From: Candidatus Zhuqueibacterota bacterium
GTDB lineage: Bacteria; Zhuqueibacterota; Zhuqueibacteria; Oceanimicrobiales; Oceanimicrobiaceae
Length of the DNA: 57,671 bases
Reading direction: 5' to 3'
Assembly: GCA_029262005.1 (NCBI GenBank)
Contig: JAJDAG010000137.1
Location: forward strand, 1-57,671
Shown here: positions 52,440 through 57,671 of the stretch, one piece after another
Layout of the letters: each line of letters opens with the position of its first letter
How positions within the stretch are numbered: the first letter of the stretch is position 1
Program-made: the position numbers and the translations under genes
The notes under the pieces: generated by a model
Database searches by the model: none
Seen by the model: only the letters and a program-made list of their open reading frames with translations
What the model was told of the DNA's origin: nothing

Positions 52440-53297
52440 TTATGACCAAACCTCGAACAATAACATGGCGTGATCTGAATATTGAGTAAACCAATCTTGC
52501 CATTGGTTTTGCGGCAATCGAGGCCAACCAAGAACAGAGACGACATTCCTGCCAACACCGGGACCCCGGATATCGAGTTGGTCTGAAGCAAGAACGTGGT
52601 CCAGATTCGTCGGTTCATAATGCCTGCTCCCGTTATACCACGAGACTTCCCGTTCAAGGCCTTCAACCTCAGTCGTCTCCTTGTTCAAAAGCACCATATC
52701 CCGACGGAGTGCCCAGCCGCGAAGTCGTTCTACTTCATCCTCTGTACTTAAATTCAAAACCCTGGAATAGGGAACAGGATCATCAATACCCATGGTATTA
52801 AGATCGCCCAGGAATAAAAAATTGGCTGCCCCTTGTACAGCCCTGTCCAAAGCCCGCTTCAGGCTAAATGCATGATTAAGCGCTGCATCCCGCAGACCGA
52901 AATCTTCTGTACTGCTGCCACTACGAACATGGAGAAAGAGCAAGGAATAATTTGTGCCGGCGACATTCACAGTTAAAAGCAATCCAGGACGTTGAAACTC
53001 GCGTTGCGTTTTGAACTCAAGTCTCTGTGTGGTGAAACTCTGTAACCGTCTGTGAACGCCAATAAAAATCTCCTGAGTTTGGCGACCTTCCGTAACATGG
53101 AAACGATGATCCGGAAACCGAGTCATAAACTCCTGGAATATTTCTTTGCCCTCAACCTCATACAAAGCAAAGATTTCTGGAACTCGGGCCGGGCCACCGT
53201 GTTGGCCTGAAATAAACTCAGCAATTCTCCTGACACGGGCAGCCTCGTTACCAAAATGCTCTACATTCCACGAAGCTACTGAGAAAACTCTTGGCAT
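52440..53297 (-). CDS. Endonuclease/exonuclease/phosphatase-family protein
   Basis: A 285-residue member of the metal-dependent EEP superfamily (DNase I / exonuclease III fold). The expected motifs occur in order: SWNVEHF (Asn), a Glu in ALYEVEG for the metal, LLFLHVRSG, FLGDLNTMG (Asp/Asn pair), LDHVLASD and the terminal YSDHAMLLFEV catalytic His. No signal peptide. GGAGG at 53303-53307 sets ATG 53297. Substrate (nucleic acid, phospholipid or phosphoester) cannot be told. Single gene. Confidence 0.88.
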   Translation of the reverse strand: MPRVFSVASWNVEHFGNEAARVRRIAEFISGQHGGPARVPEIFALYEVEGKEIFQEFMTRFPDHRFHVTEGRQTQEIFIGVHRRLQSFTTQRLEFKTQREFQRPGLLLTVNVAGTNYSLLFLHVRSGSSTEDFGLRDAALNHAFSLKRALDRAVQGAANFLFLGDLNTMGIDDPVPYSRVLNLSTEDEVERLRGWALRRDMVLLNKETTEVEGLEREVSWYNGSRHYEPTNLDHVLASDQLDIRGPGVGRNVVSVLGWPRLPQNQWQDWFTQYSDHAMLLFEVWS

Positions 53298-53354
53298 AAA
53301 CACCTCCGGATTTAAAGGGTGGATACAACATCCATTGTTTGATTAATCGTGATG

Positions 53355-53389
53355 CGCGGTTGATGTTCGAGCATTCATCTCAAACCGCG
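53355..53389 (-). terminator. Hairpin downstream of the DinB-like gene
   Basis: CGCGGTT-GATG and CATC-(TCA)-AACCGCG form an 11-bp stem with a 3-base bulge, directly after the stop of the minus-strand gene. No T-run follows. Confidence 0.4.
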
Positions 53390-53396
53390 TTTCTAT

Positions 53397-53909
53397 TCAG
53401 CCTTTCTCTTTGGTTGGATTCTTATTATAGTTGCTACTTTCTCCAGGTGGAATGCTTAAGTATTGCCAATTTTTTCCTGCAAAGTATTTTGCCAGATACA
53501 TAATTTGACCAACATGACAACTGAAATGGGAAAGTGAACGAGCTAATGCTTCTTCGACTGTGAATGGCACGCCTCGTATCTTTACCACTTTAGTCATATC
53601 TTCCGGGCGGAGAGAGAAGGCGGCGTCCTCCAACACATGCCATGCCCTGTTCCACTTTTCCATAAGTTTTGCTTTTGTTGTTTTGCTTAAATGAAACTCG
53701 GACTCTCGATCCCGCCACTCCTTTTCACCATCTGTTGTTAAAAAATCCGTAAATCTTGATAGCAAGTTACCTGAAATGTGATTGAAAATGACAGCAATAG
53801 AATTCCCATGCTCCCCGACCTGTTTGAAAATATCTTCTTCCGACACTTGCTCAATAGAACTTTCAAGAAGACTTTTGTAGCGCTTATATTCACCTGTAAA
53901 TACATTCAT
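53397..53909 (-). CDS. DinB-superfamily protein (DUF1572-like)
   Basis: A 170-residue four-helix protein of the DinB/YfiT superfamily, DUF1572 type. Histidines in VIFNHISGNLLSRF and SLSHFSCHVGQIMY are the probable metal ligands that define the fold. Such proteins are thiol- or stress-related metal-dependent transferases in some bacteria (bacillithiol or mycothiol S-transferases). The start is ATG 53909; it is preceded by an AGGAGGAACAG-like site on the minus strand. Single gene between hairpins. Confidence 0.85.
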   Translation of the reverse strand: MNVFTGEYKRYKSLLESSIEQVSEEDIFKQVGEHGNSIAVIFNHISGNLLSRFTDFLTTDGEKEWRDRESEFHLSKTTKAKLMEKWNRAWHVLEDAAFSLRPEDMTKVVKIRGVPFTVEEALARSLSHFSCHVGQIMYLAKYFAGKNWQYLSIPPGESSNYNKNPTKEKG

Positions 53910-53969
53910 TAGTTCTTCTGTTCCTCCTGCGGTTAAGCTTCCGGTGCTAAGTTTAAGTCTCTTAAGGAA

Positions 53970-54006
53970 GGCAATCCAGGGTTTATTTGTTCGGTGCTGG
54001 ATTGCC
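53970..54006. terminator. Perfect 10-bp inverted repeat between two minus-strand genes
   Basis: GGCAATCCAG (53970-53979) and CTGGATTGCC (53997-54006) pair exactly around 17 bases, ~90 bases after the DUF885 stop. It could be a terminator or a protein-binding palindrome. Confidence 0.35.
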
Positions 54007-54092
54007 TGACAGGGCTATTTTGCCCCCTCCCGCGTAACGGGCTTAGTTCAATATTAAGATGCAACCAAGCGTCAGCGCCTGGATGGTGCAGA

Positions 54093-55754
54093 TTATTCGC
54101 CACGTACCAAATTCCGAATGACATCATCTTTGCCGGTCAACTGCCATCTTAACAGTGACATGGGAATCACACCGGCGACATTCACTTCTTCAAAGAGGGT
54201 AGACAGATTGAACGCGTCACCCAACTGGTTGCTGCGTTCTGCGATCAGTCGCTCAACCAAATACTTGCCCGTGATATAACAGCTACCATAGCCGGGCTGG
54301 CGCATATAGAGCAGTTGCTCGAAGCCAAGCAAGTCCAAATCCTCACGCATCCAGCCGCGCGGCGTCCATTTTACATGAAAATTACGGGCTTCTTTCATGC
54401 TGAACTCGTTTGCTTGCGCATACAACGACCCCAAACCTCTGGCGGCGCGCTGGGCCAACATGATCCAGACAATCTCTCGTACATGCGGATTGTCGTCGTA
54501 AAGTCCCGCATGCATCATAATCTCTTCAAAGGCTGTTGCCAGGCCTTCTGCGCGACTGTCCCAGATGTTGTAAAGCAGCGCGTTTCGCCGGATTGGGCTC
54601 TGGTGCGGCATTTCACGCATTCTGGCGAGATCCCACCAGTGATACCAATGGGTGTTGAGTGTATTGGGCTCGAAATGAATGGCGGTGGTGAAGAAGTTCC
54701 GCTTGTCTTCCGGCACAAACGGACGAATCTGTGCACGCAGGGCGGAGTCCATGAAACTGCGGATTGGCAGCACCTTTTTGTCTTTTAGAAAGGCCATGAA
54801 CCGGGTTACCGACGCTTGCGCGCGTCGGTCGAATTCTTCCGGGCTCGATATCGCTTGCAGCGGTGGTAGTTCCCGGTTTCTCTGCTCCTCAAGGCGCAGT
54901 GAGGCGTGGGCACGGGCGAGTTCACGCTTGAGGAGATCGACTTCCTGTTGCCACGAAAGCGGCACCAGATGAACGTTTCTTAGCTGCCAGGTGTAGTTGT
55001 CTTTGCCAATGCCGGAAGGCCCTGTTTTGCCGGCTGCCCGGGATTCCAACCAGCCGATAAAAGAGCGTGTTGCAGCACTTGCTTCGCGCAGCGCCGCTTG
55101 AAATTCACCACCGGTCGCATGCGTCTTGCCGGCGAGTTCAGCCAGATCAGCGGTCTGACCATGCAGATTCAGCGTGCCACCGATCCATAATTCGCGGGCG
55201 TTGCCGGTGAGATTTATCCGGGCTTGCTCGAGTAAAGGCGGGATGGTTTGCAACTCGGCGGCCAGCTTACGCTCATCAACTTTTGCTAACGGAAAGCTGT
55301 ATGTCCATAATTCGATGAGCGCATGATGTGCGGGCCCCTCATGCGCGGGCGTATCGCTTTGGTAGTTGAAAACGGAGGTGTAAAACGCCGGATCCCGTTC
55401 CCACGGTTTAAGCACCCTGATATTGAAATCAAGGCCATTCATCTCGGCGCGCACGATGTGGTAATCCACCTGTTGTTCAATAGGCCAGCCGCTGGTATCA
55501 ATGGCAGCAAGTCGTGCTTGATACGCCTGCAGCGCCTTGTGTTTTTCTGCCATGGCCGCTGCCGTATAGTCCGGCGCGCCATTTCGCAGCGCGGGTTTTT
55601 CAAAGCTCCGCCACGCCGCGAACAAGGTTGTCAGGTCATTATAGCCGGTATTGGCCTTGGTTTTTTGAGCTGCGCTGGTTAAGCTTGCGCTGGCCGGGAT
55701 GGTGAGAATGAGGAACGATAGTGCGAGTATACGTGTGTGCAATTTAGTCTTCAT
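54093..55754 (-). CDS. Secreted DUF885-family protein
   Basis: A 553-residue protein with signal peptide (cleavage near ASASLTSA, residue ~28). The DUF885 fold is recognised from long helical repeats, HFEPNTLNTHWYHWWD, and the C-terminal region with AEGLATAFEEIMMHAGLYDD. DUF885 proteins look like M3-type peptidase relatives; here the usual metal-binding EGW..Y motif reads AEGLATAFEEIMMH, so activity is uncertain. Location is periplasmic or extracellular. It is a single gene; palindromic repeats lie upstream. Confidence 0.82.
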   Translation of the reverse strand: MKTKLHTRILALSFLILTIPASASLTSAAQKTKANTGYNDLTTLFAAWRSFEKPALRNGAPDYTAAAMAEKHKALQAYQARLAAIDTSGWPIEQQVDYHIVRAEMNGLDFNIRVLKPWERDPAFYTSVFNYQSDTPAHEGPAHHALIELWTYSFPLAKVDERKLAAELQTIPPLLEQARINLTGNARELWIGGTLNLHGQTADLAELAGKTHATGGEFQAALREASAATRSFIGWLESRAAGKTGPSGIGKDNYTWQLRNVHLVPLSWQQEVDLLKRELARAHASLRLEEQRNRELPPLQAISSPEEFDRRAQASVTRFMAFLKDKKVLPIRSFMDSALRAQIRPFVPEDKRNFFTTAIHFEPNTLNTHWYHWWDLARMREMPHQSPIRRNALLYNIWDSRAEGLATAFEEIMMHAGLYDDNPHVREIVWIMLAQRAARGLGSLYAQANEFSMKEARNFHVKWTPRGWMREDLDLLGFEQLLYMRQPGYGSCYITGKYLVERLIAERSNQLGDAFNLSTLFEEVNVAGVIPMSLLRWQLTGKDDVIRNLVRGE

Positions 55755-55915
55755 AAGGCCTTTCCATTTCCGTAATCGATGGTTAAGCCCGTCACTGACA
55801 AGTCAATTACGGGCGATTTAAATTAATTCTGTTGATTGCCGCTGTATCATTATTCTTAGCCAACCAGGTTGGTTTCAGCTTTTTGAACCCACTATCAGGG
55901 GGAACCAGCCCCAAT

Positions 55916-56001
55916 TGTATCACGACATTCATGTCGTGGTTTTTGCTTTACAGACTTTGCCCGCGATGAACCATCCGGAGGCTCCAAGCCTCCGGATGGT
56001 T
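55916..56001. repeat. Dispersed twin-hairpin repeat, copy B
   Basis: Hairpin 1, CACGACAT-TC-ATGTCGTG (55921-55938), is perfect and corresponds to copy A at 48050. Hairpin 2, AACCATCCGGAGGC / GCCTCCGGATGGTT (55969-56001), is a perfect 14-bp stem with a 5-base loop and differs in sequence from hairpin 2 of copy A. Confidence 0.65.
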
Positions 56002-56025
56002 GGTGATTCTCAATCCCATCCCAAA

Positions 56026-56175
56026 TGTCATTTCGAACCCGGCGTTCTCTGCCGGCGTGAGAAATCTGTCGAAGCACCGAAGCATTCGTTCTATTCAAAA
56101 GGTCATTGCCGCAACGCTGTCATTGTGCTGCATCAGATTCCTCCATTGCTGTGAAACGCGTTGTTCGGAATGACA
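56026..56175. mobile_element. 150-bp MITE-like element with terminal inverted repeats
   Basis: TGTCATTTCGAAC (56026-56038) and GTTCGGAATGACA (56163-56175) are imperfect terminal inverted repeats (11 of 13 match). The interior has no coding capacity. A degraded relative of the left part is at 31262-31302 and similar termini bound 4552-4628. Confidence 0.45.
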
Positions 56176-56386
56176 GGTCGTCGGGGAAAACAAATGTCAT
56201 TTTAAAAGTAAGACAATGCGTTAATACAGTCAACTATTTTCTGTTGGCTGCGGCTTTGGTTGTGGGCACAATAGGCGGGAGCGGGCAGAGATGACAATAT
56301 TGTATCGGCATGTCACTAAAGTTCTTGAGACAACTGCCGATACATAAATCAATAAACTATTTATTAATTGAGCAAGGAGGCCTGTT

Positions 56387-56776
56387 ATGCCCTTCAAATT
56401 TAAGTTGATTCCGCGCAAAAACCCGCTGGACACGGCGGCAGCACCCAAGCATTACCCGCACATTGTCACGCAGGACAAGAAAGATCTCATGGCGCTGGCA
56501 AAACGGATCTCCCGTGGCACCACCATGGGCGTGGGCGATGTGCACGGGGTTCTGCTCTCGCTTGAGGAAGAAATTATCGATGTTCTGCGCGATGGCGACG
56601 CGGTGGAGCTGGGCAATATCTGTATGATTTACCCTTCCATACGTGGAACCGGTGTTGATACCCCCGAAGAATTCAATACCTTGTCCCACATAAAAAAGCG
56701 ACGAATTCGCATCACGCCAAGACGCGGCCTGGTACATAAAATAGCCGATGTTCCGGTGCAACAGGTAGATCTTTAG
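56387..56776 (+). CDS. HU-family DNA-binding protein (Bacteroidota-type HU domain)
   Basis: A 129-residue protein with an HU-like fold of the extended kind found in FCB bacteria. It begins MPFKFKLIPRKNP, followed by an HIVTQDKKDLMALAKRISRGTTMGVGDVHGVLLSLEEEI helical part and a basic beta-arm region (HIKKRRIRITPRRGLVH). It should bind and bend DNA without much sequence preference. An ideal AAGGAGG ribosome site precedes ATG 56387, and a strong intrinsic terminator follows, so it is a highly expressed single gene. Confidence 0.88.
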   Translation: MPFKFKLIPRKNPLDTAAAPKHYPHIVTQDKKDLMALAKRISRGTTMGVGDVHGVLLSLEEEIIDVLRDGDAVELGNICMIYPSIRGTGVDTPEEFNTLSHIKKRRIRITPRRGLVHKIADVPVQQVDL

Positions 56777-56799
56777 TCCGGTTTACTCCTTCATAAAAT

Positions 56800-56832
56800 G
56801 CCCGTGCTGTTGGTTGGCACGGGCGTTTTTTT
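56800..56832 (+). terminator. Intrinsic terminator of the HU gene
   Basis: GCCCGTGC (56800-56807) and GCACGGGC (56817-56824) are perfect 8-base arms followed by GTTTTTTT, 24 bases past the stop. Confidence 0.92.
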
Positions 56833-56879
56833 GTTCTTCCCCGATTTTTTGCTCTGAAACACCCCTTTTTTAATAGCAA

Positions 56880-56963
56880 AACTCACCGAGTTACGTTTCT
56901 AACTTGGTAAGTTACGATCGTAACTCACCGAGTTACGATGCTAACTCACCGTGTTACTCATAC
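56880..56963. repeat. Four tandem copies of a 21-bp palindrome-containing repeat
   Basis: Units start at 56880, 56901, 56922 and 56943, each 21 bases. The core AACTCACCGAGTTACG includes the inverted repeat AACTC-ACC-GAGTT. Units 1 and 3 share the 16-base core exactly; unit 2 changes the arms in a compensating way (AACTT-GGT-AAGTT) and unit 4 has one arm mismatch. This spacing (two helical turns) suits co-operative binding of a dimeric protein. Confidence 0.75.
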
Positions 56964-57277
56964 AACGCCGGTAAATGGCCATTTCAATGTTAGTTTGTTG
57001 CAGGATGGTATTTTTGGCAAGTGCCGGGCGTTTACGCGGGTGAAAAATCAAATTTCCGGTACAGAAAGGGCCCAAAACCCACGCGCTTTTTATTAGAAGA
57101 CTTTGACATGGTTGTCAAGTTTTGGCAACATTGGGGCAGGAGAGAGGTTCTGAAATGCCCCTTTTGAAGGAGGATTCACCGGGATGTTAAGATGTATTGC
57201 GCCTCCCGGCTTCGGCAAATTACACATGGCATTGCTTCGTCCAACCGCCGGGTTCAGAAGGCCGAACAGTACCTGTC

Positions 57278-57671
57278 TTCTCAATCCCATCTCTTGTTAG
57301 GTCTAGTTTCCAACAGAAACCCTTTCTACGCGGTGATGGAGAAGGTGTTAATGTCTCAATCCCATCTCTTGTTAGGTCTAGTTTCCAACATGGTGGTTTT
57401 GATTGGTCTGAGGTAAAGGGCAGGCCGTCTCAATCCCATCTCTTGTTAGGTCTAGTTTCCAACTAATTGAAATGGAGGAATAAAATGCTTAATCTTTTTT
57501 TGTCTCAATCACATCTCTTGTTAGGTCTAGTTTCCAACTTTTTGTTGTGGGTGTAGAACTCGCATATTCACAAAAAGTCTCAATCCCATCTCTTGTTAGG
57601 TCTAGTTTCCAACGGTGTTGAAGATGCACGAGAAATACTCCAGAGCGGTCAGGTCTCAATCCCATCTCTTG
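57278..57671 (-). CRISPR. CRISPR array end: five complete 37-bp repeats and a sixth cut by the window edge
   Basis: Repeats lie at 57278-57314, 57353-57389, 57427-57463, 57502-57538, 57577-57613 and 57653-57671 (partial). On the plus strand each begins GTCTCAATCCC and ends GTTTCCAAC. The five spacers are 38, 37, 38, 38 and 39 bases. The first repeat has T instead of G at its first base and the fourth has A instead of C at 57511. The reverse complement ends in ATTGAGAC, close to the ATTGAAAC crRNA handle of many type I/III repeats, and the degenerate copy is the leftmost. Transcription is therefore probably leftward with the leader beyond the window. No cas genes are in view, so the type is open. 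Confidence 0.95.

Larger units (their letters stand above)
55755..56386. other. Repeat-rich intergenic region
   Basis: About 630 bases between the divergent DUF885 and HU genes. It holds a short palindrome CCAACC-A-GGTTGG (55861-55873), the twin-hairpin element (55916-56001) and a 150-bp inverted-repeat element (56026-56175). The ORFs seen here coincide with these repeats and are not credible genes. Confidence 0.55.
56777..57277. other. Stretch between HU gene and CRISPR array
   Basis: About 500 bases with the terminator and 21-bp repeats described separately. No supported gene; an ORF on the minus strand at 57093-57290 runs into the array and has no family resemblance. If the array is read leftward, this is its trailer side. 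Confidence 0.5.

Noticed and set aside
56011-56020. CAATCCCATC identical to part of the CRISPR repeat
   Set aside because: Only ten bases match and no spacer-like periodicity surrounds it; chance resemblance.
57192-57466. Two ORFs across the CRISPR array
   Set aside because: Their translations repeat a SQSHLLLGLVSN or SIPSLVRSSFQ unit produced by the CRISPR repeat; not genes.
1-57671. tRNA, rRNA, riboswitch or transposase genes
   Set aside because: None could be recognised by eye on either strand; a covariance-model scan would be needed to exclude small RNAs.

Overview
The window looks like a chromosomal piece of an FCB-superphylum bacterium (Calditrichota/KSB1-like is my best guess). The clearest clue is the secreted protein at the left end, whose C-terminal sorting domain contains NFPNPFNPSTTI. 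A Bacteroidota-type HU protein and menaquinone-style redox genes agree with this. There is no rRNA or tRNA, so the placement is an inference.

Layout. 1-7.5 kb: an hsdM remnant, a secreted ELWxxDGT-repeat protein, a divergent catalase/oxyR pair with a candidate OxyR operator, and a class-V aminotransferase. 7.6-11.3 kb: a histidine kinase with a sigma-54 activator-type response regulator, plus an unknown protein. 11.7-28.9 kb: one long plus-strand sulfur-oxidation locus of the sHdr (heterodisulfide reductase-like) type. It holds tusA, dsrE2, a lipoate ligase, a small unknown, a second DsrE protein, lbpA, shdrC1, shdrB1, shdrA, hyp, a fused C2-B2 subunit, a second lbpA, two LipS-type radical SAM genes around a second lipoate ligase, a third radical SAM gene, etfB, etfA and a membrane Etf:quinone oxidoreductase. 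29.2-31.0 kb: a flavin reductase, a DUF302 protein and a zinc-ribbon protein. 31.6-35.2 kb: a porin, a small PstS-like periplasmic protein and a hybrid kinase. 35.4-38.9 kb: a strong sigma-54 promoter, a kinase with two CxxCH haem motifs in its periplasmic domain, and its sigma-54 activator. 39.3-47.9 kb: a redox operon with pentahaem cytochrome, molybdopterin-fold protein, four-cluster ferredoxin, NrfD-type membrane protein, small membrane protein, two tandem four-domain cytochromes c and a c554-like cytochrome. 48.3-51.7 kb: a second porin / PstS-like / kinase triad on the minus strand. 51.7-55.8 kb: unrelated single minus-strand genes. 55.9-57.7 kb: palindromic repeats, an HU gene with a strong terminator, a 4 x 21-bp repeat and the end of a CRISPR array without cas genes.

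How it fits together. TusA and DsrE proteins would hand sulfane sulfur to the sHdr complex, with lipoylated LbpA as carrier. The ligases and LipS enzymes would lipoylate LbpA, and electrons would leave through EtfAB and the membrane oxidoreductase into the quinone pool. The Qrc/alternative-complex-III-like operon would connect that pool to c-type cytochromes. Both blocks sit next to a kinase and a sigma-54 activator, and sigma-54-like promoters lie upstream of the relevant genes. The two porin/binding-protein/kinase triads flanking the cytochrome region look like a duplicated sensory unit.

Limits. All family calls are by eye from motifs and gene order; no database search was run. Promoter and operator calls are pattern matches. 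The most novel candidates are the duplicated triad, the molybdopterin-fold complex that seems to lack its metal ligand, the extra radical SAM enzyme in the lipoate cluster, and the paired enhancer-like dyads upstream of the cytochrome operon.
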